Positions 15,951 to 23,951 of a stretch of 64,000 nucleotides of DNA are shown here, one piece after another (position 1 is the first letter of the stretch; the number at the start of each line of letters is the position of its first letter). The notes under the pieces were generated by a model. The model did not search any database, was not told where the DNA came from, and worked only from the letters and a program-made list of their open reading frames with translations. Source of the DNA: Candidatus Poribacteria bacterium (lineage in GTDB: Bacteria > Poribacteria > WGA-4E > WGA-3G); contig VXPE01000122.1 of the NCBI GenBank assembly GCA_009839745.1, forward strand, positions 51,418 to 115,417, in the 5' to 3' direction. Made by a program: the position numbers and the translations under genes.

Positions 15951-17282
15951 ATGAACAAACCAAATATAGTCTATATTCATTCACACGATACAGGTCGGTA
16001 TGTGCAACCTTACGGGCATGCGATCCCGACTCCGAATATCCAGAAACTCGCAGAGGAGGGTGCTGTCTTCCGAAACGCATTCTGTGCGAATCCAACGTGT
16101 TCACCCTCCCGTGCTGCACTCCTCACCGGACAGTGGGCACATAGTTGCGGTATGGGCGGTTTGGCAAATCGGGGGTGGAGCCTTCCAGTGCCAGAACATC
16201 TGATCACCTACACCTTGAATGCGGCTGGATATACCACTGCCTTGGCAGGATTCCAGCATGTCGTCCGAGATCTTAAGGAGACAGGATACCAACGACTTTT
16301 ATCCGAAGGCACCGTCCGAGCAGGCGCAGAGGAACGCGCACGCGATTTCATCTCGGAGAAGCATGACGCGCCATTTTTCTTAGACGTTGGATTTGGTGAG
16401 ACGCATCGCCGACAGAAAGGATTCGATCCGCCGCCGGATGGAGCACCGAAAACCGATCCACGCTATGTGAAACCGCCTGCACCGTTCCCCGATACACCTG
16501 TTACGCGACAGGATATGGCGGAATATATAGACGCGGCGCGCACGTTAGATAGGAAAATGGGTGTGGTTTTTGACGCCCTGGAGGAAAACGGTCTTGCTGA
16601 GAACACGCTCGTGATATGCACGACTGACCACGGGCTTGCCTTCCCTCGTATGAAGTGCCATCTCAGCGACCACGGCATCGGGATAATGCTTATTGTCCGC
16701 GGTCCCGGGGGTTTCAGTGGTGGACAAGTTTTGGACGGGTTGGTGAGTCAGATTGACCTCTTCCCGACGATTTGCGAATTGGCGGGGATTGAAGCACCGG
16801 CGTGGTTACAAGGGAATTCTGTGCTCCCGTTGGTTCGGGGTGAAGCGGAAGATGTGCGTGATGCGATTTTCGCTGAAGTTAACTATCACTGTTGTTATGA
16901 ACCGCAACGCGCCATCCGAACGAAGCGATGGAAATATATCCGCCGTTATGACACTGCGGAAAAATGGGCACTGCCGAACTGCGATGACAGCATTAGTAAA
17001 ACTTTTATGATGGAACACGGTTGGGGTGATGCTCCCGTTGAATCGGAACGGTTATACGATGTCGTGTTTGATTCGTCGGAGGCACATAATCTCGCGGGGA
17101 ATCCCGATTACGCAGACGTTTTGACGGAGATGCAAAACTGTTTGGAGCAGTGGCGGACGGAGACCGATGATCCGGTGAACGAAAATCAGATTATGGTGCC
17201 ACCGGAGACGGCTGTATCCAACGATCCGAGGGATATATCCCCAGGGGATACGCATTATCCAGCACGCGATATGATTTTTTAA
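15951..17282 (+). CDS. Sulfatase (S1 family, formylglycine-dependent)
   Basis: Hydrolyses sulfate esters. The formylglycine site is C50 in NPTCSPSRAALLTG (C-x-P-S-R), so activation by a formylglycine-generating enzyme is required. The N-terminal metal motif is reduced to a single Asp (YIHSHDTGRY), as in N-sulfoglucosamine sulfohydrolase-like sulfatases. The second metal site is in TTDHGLAFPRMKCHLSDHG. The length is 443 residues. No signal peptide is visible, which suggests a cytoplasmic location or an unrecognised export route. Probably acts on sulfated glycans. Spacing and strand suggest it stands alone. Confidence 0.9.
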   Translation: MNKPNIVYIHSHDTGRYVQPYGHAIPTPNIQKLAEEGAVFRNAFCANPTCSPSRAALLTGQWAHSCGMGGLANRGWSLPVPEHLITYTLNAAGYTTALAGFQHVVRDLKETGYQRLLSEGTVRAGAEERARDFISEKHDAPFFLDVGFGETHRRQKGFDPPPDGAPKTDPRYVKPPAPFPDTPVTRQDMAEYIDAARTLDRKMGVVFDALEENGLAENTLVICTTDHGLAFPRMKCHLSDHGIGIMLIVRGPGGFSGGQVLDGLVSQIDLFPTICELAGIEAPAWLQGNSVLPLVRGEAEDVRDAIFAEVNYHCCYEPQRAIRTKRWKYIRRYDTAEKWALPNCDDSISKTFMMEHGWGDAPVESERLYDVVFDSSEAHNLAGNPDYADVLTEMQNCLEQWRTETDDPVNENQIMVPPETAVSNDPRDISPGDTHYPARDMIF

Positions 17283-17305
17283 TTATACCTTGCGGTTCGG
17301 TCAGA
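17275..17305 (-). repeat. CCGCAAGG-ATTAAAAA motif, copy 3 (reverse)
   Basis: Read on the minus strand: CTGACCGAACCGCAAGGTA, then TAATTAAAAAA. It overlaps the last codons of the sulfatase. The same wording precedes the sulfatase at 25110. Confidence 0.5.
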
Positions 17306-17407
17306 TCAATTGTGTCAATTACGCTTCTTGCCGTTGATCCGCCTGCGCCGATGTTGCAGGCTACAATTTCTATCTCATGAAATGGTTTAATTATATCTTG
17401 GGATAAG

Positions 17408-17445
17408 GTAGGCGCGGTTGGAAAACCGCACCTACCGGACCTGGG
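17408..17445. repeat. REP-like hairpin flanked by GTAG and CTAC
   Basis: GTAGGCGCGGTT pairs with AACCGCACCTAC (one mismatch), followed by CGGACCTGGG. It carries the tetranucleotide at both feet and is the most symmetrical member of the set. Confidence 0.7.
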
Positions 17446-17461
17446 ACAACATTGTTTTCCT

Positions 17462-18097
17462 TCAAAGGCGGTTTCCAGCCCATAACGCGCCGCGGCAGAT
17501 AACCCTCTGAAAACTCGGATTCTCAAGCACTGCCATATCGTGTCCAAGGGCGAAGTAGCACACTCTGCCTTCGCCATACGTATGGTGAAACGCCATGACA
17601 TGCGTCTCATCTTTCGTCTCGTCATAGGCGTGCATGAGATGGTGTGAGGCATCGGGATTGTGCTTTAGATAATAGAGTTCATCCGTTACCTCAAAATCGG
17701 TTAATCCCTCGGTAATTGGATGTGCAGCGTCGCTTACATTGACGGTGAAATCCATATATGGACTGTGCCCGTCAAAAAATCCGTTGAGCATACCGTGGTA
17801 GCCTTCAGCCTCCCTGAACGAAGCGGCTGCGGTGTGGAGTCCAAAAAATCCGCCTCCCCTTTGGATATAGGTGAGTAGACCGGTTTCTTGTGCCTCCGTG
17901 AGTTCCCCGACATCGGTGTAGAAGAGCACGGTATCGTATGTGTCAAGTCCATTCGCAAGTTGGTTGTAGTCTTGCGAGAACTCGGCTTCAATATTAGCAG
18001 TATCGTTGAGCATCGTTGTCAAGAACTGTCCGTTCCCGGCGTGATCGTGGTAAATCCCTTCCGTCCCGACAAATATAAGCAGTTTAAGAGTCTCCAT
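17462..18097 (-). CDS. ThuA domain protein (trehalose-utilisation-type, glutamine amidotransferase-like fold)
   Basis: A class I glutamine amidotransferase-like fold. The start is ATG 18097, preceded by GGAGGT; an in-frame start at 18184 would overlap the upstream gene. ThuA features are FYTDVGELT, IQRGGGFFGLHTAAASF, a histidine-rich YYLKHNPDASHHLMHAY, and the C-terminal GRVCYFALGHD. The length of 211 residues is normal. ThuA of rhizobia takes part in trehalose oxidation, and in environmental bacteria these proteins accompany Gfo/Idh/MocA and other sugar dehydrogenases. Here it follows a zinc dehydrogenase after 10 bases, so they are probably one operon converting a sugar. Confidence 0.88.
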   Translation of the reverse strand: METLKLLIFVGTEGIYHDHAGNGQFLTTMLNDTANIEAEFSQDYNQLANGLDTYDTVLFYTDVGELTEAQETGLLTYIQRGGGFFGLHTAAASFREAEGYHGMLNGFFDGHSPYMDFTVNVSDAAHPITEGLTDFEVTDELYYLKHNPDASHHLMHAYDETKDETHVMAFHHTYGEGRVCYFALGHDMAVLENPSFQRVICRGALWAGNRL

Positions 18098-18107
18098 CTT
18101 ACCTCCG

Positions 18108-19139
18108 TTAATTATTCGGCAACACGAGAACTTTGACAGATCCGTGTTCATCACGTCCAGCAGCGACTGCGAAGGCTTGTGCAACGTCGTCTAAGTCGAA
18201 CCGATGCGTAATCAGTGGATTCGGGTCGAGTTTGCCGGCAGCGAGTAAGTCGATGGCGATTTGGAACTCCGTTTTCCCACCGCGTCTGCCGTAGCAGAAC
18301 GACCAGATGACTGTGAGTTCTCGACTCCGTGCGAACCGTTCCGAAAAGGAGAGCGGGGTCCGATGCCCACCTACCATACAGATACGTCCGCGTTTCGCGG
18401 CGATCTCTGTTGCTTGTTCCAGCGTATTCGCGCTCCCACCAACCGCCTCAAAAACGACATCCGCCCCTCTGCCATCGCTCCACTCCATAACAGCCTCGAC
18501 AGCGTCCGTTTTATCTACATTGATAGGCACGGCACCGACCGCCTCGTGTGCGATCTGTATGGGACCGTCTGGTTTGCCGAGCATAGCGATAGAGGTCGCG
18601 CCCGCGCTATCGGCTACCTGGGCGATCGTCAACCCAACGGGACCACTTCCGATAATAGCGACGCAGTCTCCGGGGGATACCATCGCTCTGTTGACGGCAT
18701 GGACGGCGACTGCGTAAACCTCTGCCAAGGCGCCACCTTCTGCAGAAACACTCTCCGGCAATGTGTACACGTTTGGCGTGCGGGCAACCGTGAACTCCGC
18801 AAAGCCGCCGCCCGCGTGCCGCAGGTTGCCACAGATATTGTAGTAGCCATTAAAGCATTCGGGACAGTTGTTACACGGCGTGATCGGTTCAACGGCTACG
18901 CGCGTGCCTTTCTCATGCCCTGTAACGCCTTTGCCTATGTCGATAACTTCTCCCGTCAATTCATGTCCACCAATACGTGGCGATAGAGGTTTCTCGGGTT
19001 GATGATGGTAGCCGTGCAGATCACTTCCACAGATCCCTGCGGCTTCCACTTGGACCAGCACTTGTCCCTCTTCGGGTGTTGGATCAGGGACGGTTTCGAC
19101 CCTTATGTCTTTTCCACCGTAAAATTGTGCGGCTTTCAC
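18108..19139 (-). CDS. Zinc-dependent alcohol dehydrogenase (sorbitol/threonine dehydrogenase-like)
   Basis: An MDR-family oxidoreductase of 343 residues. The start is GTG 19139 with GAGGAGA upstream. Catalytic-zinc ligands lie in AAGICGSDLHGYHHQ and GGHELTGEVIDIG. The structural-zinc Cys set is complete in CNNCPECFNGYYNIC. The NAD loop is IIGSGPVGLTIAQ. Likely oxidises a secondary alcohol of a sugar or polyol. It is first in a two-gene operon with the ThuA protein. Confidence 0.88.
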   Translation of the reverse strand: MKAAQFYGGKDIRVETVPDPTPEEGQVLVQVEAAGICGSDLHGYHHQPEKPLSPRIGGHELTGEVIDIGKGVTGHEKGTRVAVEPITPCNNCPECFNGYYNICGNLRHAGGGFAEFTVARTPNVYTLPESVSAEGGALAEVYAVAVHAVNRAMVSPGDCVAIIGSGPVGLTIAQVADSAGATSIAMLGKPDGPIQIAHEAVGAVPINVDKTDAVEAVMEWSDGRGADVVFEAVGGSANTLEQATEIAAKRGRICMVGGHRTPLSFSERFARSRELTVIWSFCYGRRGGKTEFQIAIDLLAAGKLDPNPLITHRFDLDDVAQAFAVAAGRDEHGSVKVLVLPNN

Positions 19140-19233
19140 AATATTCTCCTCAAATGCTAAGAGTGTGTTTGAAATATAGCATAGGATCGAAATTGTGTCA
19201 ATACGCGTTTGGGCAGGAGTGGGTCTAAAATCT

Positions 19234-19262
19234 TTGACAAAACCCCGATTTTAGATTATACT
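19234..19262 (+). promoter_or_regulatory. Strong sigma70-type promoter for the Uma2 gene
   Basis: TTGACA at 19234-19239, a 17-base spacer and TATACT at 19257-19262, about 75 bases before the ATG. Confidence 0.8.
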
Positions 19263-19337
19263 TATATGTAATGCAGACCTCGGATCAAAATTCTAAAACC
19301 CGTTCTTCAGGCATTCTACGGAAAAGGAGGGACACCG

Positions 19338-20042
19338 ATGCAAAATTACCCGAATCAACCCAAAATCCCCTACGCGCCGACTGAAACGGAACTTTACCCA
19401 GAAACGGACGGAAAACCTATGGCAGTCAGTGATATGCACAGACGCATCCTCACTCGCATCATACAAACACTTGAGAATCATTTTTCACAACGTCCGGAAG
19501 TCTATGTTTCTGGCGATATACTCATGTATTACGTGGAGGGGCAACCACAGAAGGTCGTCACACCCGATGCTCTTATTACTTTCGGAATGGGTCAGAAACC
19601 TCGGCTGACGTATAAGGTCTGGGAGGAAGGCAAGGTGCCTGATTTTGTGATGGAGATGAGCAGCAAAACCACCTATCGAAACGACTTAGGCGAGAAGATG
19701 GAGCTCTATGCTTCATTGGGAATCCAGGACTATGTCTTGTATGATGCAGAGGGGCTGTATTTGCCTACATCGCTGATGGGGTTTACATTGGTGGATGGCA
19801 GGTATGTGGCAATTTCACCAAATGCGGATGGGGGTATCTATTCAGAGGCATTAGGCTTAGAGTTTCGGTTGCGTGATATGGAGTGTGGGATTTACGATCC
19901 GGTTTCGGAGGTATGGCTGCAAACACCTGCAGAAGCGGCTGAGGCACGCGCTGAAAGTGCCGAAACACGCGCTGAAAACGCTGAATCCGAAGCTGCAAAA
20001 CTCCGAGAACAACTCGCTCGTTTGCAAGCACGTTCCCGATAA
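19338..20042 (+). CDS. Uma2 family endonuclease-like protein with C-terminal coiled coil
   Basis: A restriction-endonuclease-like (PD-(D/E)xK) fold protein of the Uma2/DUF820 family, common in cyanobacteria and in poribacterial-type genomes. Core segments are VTPDALITFG (the catalytic Asp strand), PDFVMEMSSKTT (the E-x-K/S region) and KMELYASLGIQDYVLYD. The last 40 residues form a helix made of a seven-residue repeat (AEARAES, AETRAEN, AESEAAK). GGAGGGAC precedes the ATG, and a consensus promoter lies upstream. Its biological role is unknown. It sits immediately before a decayed restriction-modification gene. Confidence 0.85.
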   Translation: MQNYPNQPKIPYAPTETELYPETDGKPMAVSDMHRRILTRIIQTLENHFSQRPEVYVSGDILMYYVEGQPQKVVTPDALITFGMGQKPRLTYKVWEEGKVPDFVMEMSSKTTYRNDLGEKMELYASLGIQDYVLYDAEGLYLPTSLMGFTLVDGRYVAISPNADGGIYSEALGLEFRLRDMECGIYDPVSEVWLQTPAEAAEARAESAETRAENAESEAAKLREQLARLQARSR

Positions 20043-20092
20043 CGTGAAAGAAGATGGACAGTCCACCAGTTTTTTCGCCCTGACAAAAACCC

Positions 20093-20121
20093 TTGCACAG
20101 AAGACCCGAAAAGGGTATAAT
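20093..20121 (+). promoter_or_regulatory. Sigma70-type promoter before the broken restriction-modification gene
   Basis: TTGCAC at 20093-20098, a 17-base spacer and TATAAT at 20116-20121. The -10 box overlaps or abuts the candidate ATGs at 20120 and 20126, so any transcript would be nearly leaderless or the true start was downstream. Confidence 0.6.
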
Positions 20122-20125
20122 GCCT

Positions 20126-20699
20126 ATGAACTTTCAAACACGTTGTAACCGTTATCTACAGAAGATACGCCGCACACAAGAGAGCGCAGCAGCAACTCCA
20201 GAACTTTCGCTATTTCCACATCTGCAAGCCTTCCTTGAGGAACTCTCCGTTGAGCATTTTCGTAGAAACACGATACGGTTCGTCCAAGAGCCGAGGCGAT
20301 TAGATCAGATCGGTAGACCGGATTTCGTTGCGATGAATGGGCTCCTGCCGCTCGGTTATATTGAGGCGGAGGCGTATGGCAGAGATCTGAGAGGATAAAT
20401 ACAATACCCTTTCAGAGAACGATATCCAATCCACTGAGTGGTATGAACTACAACCGACTTCACCGTATTATCTTTTTGCGCCGCAAGTAACAGACTATGG
20501 CACTGAATATGACACAGGCTGGCAAATTACTGACACCTTTCAAACCAAATCAATTGGAATTGTAACAGCACGAGATAAATTGACTATTCATCGGACAGTT
20601 GAAGAGGTCCACGAAACAGTAACCAATTTTGCTTCACTTTCTGTGGACGAAGCGCGGGAACGGTAAGGGTTACCAAAGGATACTCGAGATTGGCAAGTT
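20126..20699 (+). pseudogene. Remnant of type ISP restriction-modification enzyme (N6-adenine methyltransferase/helicase)
   Basis: Three pieces of one family can be read. Codons from 20126 give an N-terminal segment (FQTRCNRYLQKI, IGRPDFVAMNGLLPLGYIEAEAYG) that stops at 20398. In another frame, 20403-20663 reads SPYYLFAPQ, GWQITDTFQTKSIGIVT and RDKLTIHRTVEEV, a C-terminal methylase segment of type ISP enzymes. At 20664 a TAA stands where a Tyr codon (TAT) is expected, and the frame then resumes as GLPKDTRDWQV to 20699. The gene therefore has a large internal deletion, a frame change and a nonsense codon, and it ends abruptly in transposase sequence. It cannot make an active enzyme. Confidence 0.8.
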
Positions 20700-20701
20700 C
20701 A

Positions 20702-21189
20702 TCATCCGTATTTCTCGTTCACACCTGTATCAAGGGCCCGATTGGCATGGCAGGATCGCAAGCAAACGCCGCTACTTCTATGGGTTAAAAGCGCATCTGA
20801 TGGTCACCGAGACCGGTAAAATCGTTGAAGCGTTTTTCACCCCAGGACGCTGTTCGGATGTGCTTGGCTTACGGTGTTATGCCTTTGATTTACCCCAAGG
20901 GTCTGTTGTATACGCAGATAAAGCGTATTGTAACTATGGTATTGAAGATGCCTTAGCGGCCTCCGGGATTTCGCTGAAACCCATACGTAAGAAAAACGCT
21001 AAACGTCAGTATCCGCCTCATGAAGTTTATCTCCAACACTTCCACAGAAAGCGCGTGGAGGTGACCAACAGTCTCGTTGAGCAACTTTTACCGAAGTCGA
21101 TCCATGCGGTGACAGCAACCCGTTTTGAGTTGAAAGTCTTTCTGTTTATCATCGCTACAAGCATTAGACAACTCTTTGGAGAACAATAG
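20702..21189 (+). mobile_element. IS982-family transposase, 5'-truncated remnant
   Basis: The frame from about 20702 to 21189 reads as the C-terminal two thirds of an IS982 transposase: ASKRRYFYGLKAHLMVTE, FFTPGRCSDVLGLR, QGSVVYADKAYCNY, KPIRKKNAKRQYPP and the C-terminal LVEQLLPKSIHAVTATRFELKV. Catalytic carboxylates are partly present (the D in YADKAY). The N-terminal DNA-binding part is missing, and the frame joins directly to the methylase remnant. No terminal inverted repeat pair could be identified by eye. Inferred to be a dead fragment left after insertion and deletion. Confidence 0.8.
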
Positions 21190-21217
21190 CAACTTGGGTT
21201 ATCATAGGCTACAAGCA

Positions 21218-21996
21218 TTATCGCTCTTGCACTTGTGTCAACTGTTTTATAATTTGGGCTTTGAGGTTTTCATCCTTTGCTTTCTCTGCCAAATCCAATG
21301 CGCTTTGAAAATCTGTTTTCGCTTCGTTGGTGCGCCCCAAAGTGTTTTTGGCAATACCTCGATTGTGGTAGGCATTGGCATAATCAGGGTTTAAGTGGAT
21401 AGCCGTGTCATAATCGGGGATGGCTTCGTTATGGTGTCCCAGCAGGAATTTTGCGAGTCCCCGGTTGTTATAGGCTGCTGCAATATTTGGATCAAGGTGG
21501 ATAGCCGTGTCGAAATCAGAAATGGCTTCAAATAATTTTCTTAATCTTCCTTTCATAGTACCTCGATTGCTGTAAGCTCCTGCATTGTTCGGATCAAGGC
21601 GGATAGCCGTGTCACAGTCGGAGATACCTTCAAAATGTTGTCCCATCTGGCTCTTTAGACCCCTCGGTTACTGTAGGCTTCCGCGGAATCTGGATTTAGG
21701 CGGATCGCTGTATCAAAATCAGAGAGAGCTTCCGAATGTTGCCGTATTTCCGCTTTCACAATACCTCGGCGGTTATAGGGTTCTGAAAAATCTGGGTTTA
21801 GGCGGATCGCCTCATTATACTCCGAGATAGCGGATTGATAATCTTTTTGATTGTAGAATGTGTTTCCTCTATTAAGGCAATCTTGGGCAGATAGAGTTGA
21901 GTCTTCAGTATTTTCATTGAGGGGTTCCTCCCATAGGATTGGACTTCGACCCTGGATCCGGATAACTGGGCTGAAATTCCAGCACCTCTGAATCAA
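21218..21996 (-). pseudogene. TPR protein interrupted by a frameshift
   Basis: Two adjoining frames (21655-21996 and 21218-21646) encode consecutive tetratricopeptide repeats of the same type (AIRLNPD/AIHLDPN consensus, about six units). The first ends AYSNRGV at a stop; the second resumes in another frame as KSQMGQHFEGISDCD, exactly where a TPR would continue. A one-base change in the GGGG run near 21656-21660 would restore a single gene. No ribosome site precedes the TTG at 21996, so the gene may also have lost its start or once continued from the membrane protein at 22011. This could instead be an assembly error. Confidence 0.65.
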
Positions 21997-22010
21997 AAGT
22001 AGGAGGTATC

Positions 22011-22409
22011 TTATTCTGGGAGTGTTGCTGCTTCTTGGGTGTATTCCTCGCTCTTTCTACTTCTTTTATTCCAATTAGACCATAGTACTCGCGTCAGTGG
22101 GATGCCGAAAACTCCGGCTATCAGTATATAGAGTAAATTAGAATGCAATTTTGTCCTTTCATCAAGTCTTGCGAGCTGTGTGTTAAGTTCTTGGACGTTT
22201 TTGTTTAGCTCCTTCAGATTTACGCTTAGCTCCTTCATATCTTTACTCAAGTCTTTCACATTTCTGTTGAGTTCCCCTACATCTATTTTCTCGGTAACTG
22301 TTATAACTCCTGAGTCTGATGGCGCAGGTTGACCTGATGCGATAAAGACAACAGAAAGGAGAAAGAAAATCCCTAATATCCCACACAGCGTGTTCCGCCC
22401 ATTTCGCAT
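22011..22409 (-). CDS. Small exported membrane protein with coiled coil
   Basis: 132 residues. A signal peptide (GILGIFFLLSVVFIASG) is followed by a heptad-rich segment (LNRNVKDLSKDMKEL, LNKNVQELNTQL), a transmembrane helix (LLYILIAGVFGIPLTRVLW) and a short basic tail. An AGGAGAA ribosome site precedes the ATG. Not a recognised family. It stands directly upstream of the broken TPR gene on the same strand. In related genomes a membrane-plus-TPR arrangement would be plausible, so this may be the N-terminal part of a once longer protein. No function is proposed. Confidence 0.6.
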   Translation of the reverse strand: MRNGRNTLCGILGIFFLLSVVFIASGQPAPSDSGVITVTEKIDVGELNRNVKDLSKDMKELSVNLKELNKNVQELNTQLARLDERTKLHSNLLYILIAGVFGIPLTRVLWSNWNKRSRKSEEYTQEAATLPE

Positions 22410-22536
22410 TGTAATTCTCCTATACTTTTATACCATGAAAGCAGCATGCATACTTGCATTAACATTTTAAACTATTTTAGCAGATTATTCAAGAATTTTC
22501 AAAAAATGAGATTACGAAAACGACTACAATTTTCCC

Positions 22537-22565
22537 TTGACTTCTAAAGGCGAAAGGCTTAAAAT
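22537..22565 (+). promoter_or_regulatory. Sigma70-type promoter for the Gfo/Idh/MocA gene
   Basis: TTGACT at 22537-22542, a 17-base spacer and TAAAAT at 22560-22565. Confidence 0.7.
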
Positions 22566-22597
22566 CAAGAAGACATAATACGAATAAGGAGATGGAA

Positions 22598-23656
22598 ATG
22601 CGAACAATTAAATTAGGTTTGATTGGGGCAGGCGGTATCTCAGGAGCGCACTGCAGCACACTTGCTGAGATTGAAGGTGCTGAGATCATCGCTGCTGCCG
22701 ACCTCGTCCCTGCAAACCTGGAGCGTGCGACAGAACAGTGGGGTATCAAGCGCACGTTCACCGATTACAATGAAATGCTTAAAATGGACGAGATCGAGGC
22801 GGTGTATGTCTGCACGCCGACAGGTGTGCATGCGGCACCGACTGTCGCCGCGCTGAACGCTGGCAAACACGTTTTTTGCGAGAAGCCGATGGAAGCGACG
22901 TTGGACGCTGCTGCGTCAATGTGGCGTGCTGCAAAAGAAAACGATAAAATCCTCATGGTCGGTTTGAAACTCCGATATTCACCAGAGGTCATTAAAGCGA
23001 AAGAGATTGTTGACGCTGGGACCCTTGGCGATATTTACTATGTTGAAACGGTTGCAGATAGACGGCGCGGGAATCCGGGTGGCAGTTTTATCCGCAAGGC
23101 GACAGCGGGTTTAGGGGCATCTGCGGACATCGGTGTCTACGCCTTGGATACCGCTCTCTATTTGATGGGACATCCGACACCTGTCGCAGTTTCTGGTATC
23201 ACCTCTAACTACCTGAGCCACCACAACACGTGGAATCCTGCCCTGAAAGAGACCGAAGTTGAAGATTTCGGTGTCGGTTGGGTGGTTTTCGAGAACGGTG
23301 CGCGTATGGTTTTCAAAACGTGCTGGTGCATGAACATGGATTCGCTGGGTGGGACGATTTTCCTTGGCAAAAAAGCGGGACTGCGTCTCGGTATCGGTGA
23401 AGTTCGCGGACCGGAGGAGGGTGTGCGCGTCTATGGCGACAAAGACGGTGAGATTTTTGACCAAGAATTCACGGAGTTTGAATCGGTGAGCGTATTCCAT
23501 GAGGAAGACACGGCATTCATCGATGCTGTTCGTGAAGGGAAACCGTCACCGATCGATCCTTACGGCGTGATGCTCACGAACGTTATTATCCAAGGGGTTA
23601 TCGACTCTTCAAATGCGGGTGGACGTGAAGTCGCAGTCACGGTGCCGACTTTGTAA
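22598..23656 (+). CDS. Gfo/Idh/MocA family oxidoreductase
   Basis: An NAD(P)-dependent sugar dehydrogenase-type enzyme. Rossmann loop GLIGAGGISGAH at residues 7-18; intact EKP at residues 95-97 (HVFCEKPMEATL). A C-terminal domain follows with GASADIGVYALDTALYLMG, where the active-site H-x-x-D segment is replaced by a G-V-Y-A-L-D pattern usual in this subgroup. The ATG at 22598 is preferred over ATG 22592, because AAGGAG at 22587 is too close to the latter. The length is 352 residues. It has its own promoter and a hairpin after the stop, so it is probably monocistronic. Substrate unknown. Confidence 0.88.
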   Translation: MRTIKLGLIGAGGISGAHCSTLAEIEGAEIIAAADLVPANLERATEQWGIKRTFTDYNEMLKMDEIEAVYVCTPTGVHAAPTVAALNAGKHVFCEKPMEATLDAAASMWRAAKENDKILMVGLKLRYSPEVIKAKEIVDAGTLGDIYYVETVADRRRGNPGGSFIRKATAGLGASADIGVYALDTALYLMGHPTPVAVSGITSNYLSHHNTWNPALKETEVEDFGVGWVVFENGARMVFKTCWCMNMDSLGGTIFLGKKAGLRLGIGEVRGPEEGVRVYGDKDGEIFDQEFTEFESVSVFHEEDTAFIDAVREGKPSPIDPYGVMLTNVIIQGVIDSSNAGGREVAVTVPTL

Positions 23657-23664
23657 TATTGTAA

Positions 23665-23690
23665 GGCGAGGTCTCTATACCTCGCCCTTC
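23665..23690. repeat. Hairpin after Gfo/Idh/MocA gene (REP-like or terminator)
   Basis: GGCGAGGT at 23665-23672 pairs with ACCTCGCC at 23679-23686, followed by CTTCGTTTC. The stem resembles the one at 30567. The tail is only moderately T-rich, so termination is possible but not certain. Confidence 0.55.
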
Positions 23691-23951
23691 GTTTCTGGTG
23701 TTTATTTTACTATCTTTTTTCACCCTTGTAGACTCTATACAATATGTACAGAACGCTGCTGGATTTACAAAACTGGTGTTCAACCGAGATCCACGCTTCG
23801 GCGCGGAGCATTGTGAGTTTGTCCCTTTCACTGTAACACGCGTTCTCATAGAAAGTGCAGAGGCGTTTCAGGATGAAGGTTGTTGAAATTACGGGTAAAA
23901 TTCATCGGATGTGTATAATACAAACACAAAGAGGTTTTTTAGGAGCTGAAG

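Noticed and set aside
17290..17400. Possible gene remnant on the - strand reading IVACNIGAGGSTARSVIDTI
   Set aside because: The stretch has a coding-like look and ends in the CCGCAAGG motif, but no family could be named and it lacks a start.
18261..18986. Long open frame on the + strand (241 codons)
   Set aside because: It lies entirely antisense to the zinc dehydrogenase, whose motifs are intact, and its translation has no recognisable domain.
23698..23886. 62-codon ORF in the gap after the Gfo/Idh/MocA gene
   Set aside because: No ribosome site and no recognisable domain. It might be a decayed gene piece, but nothing supports it.
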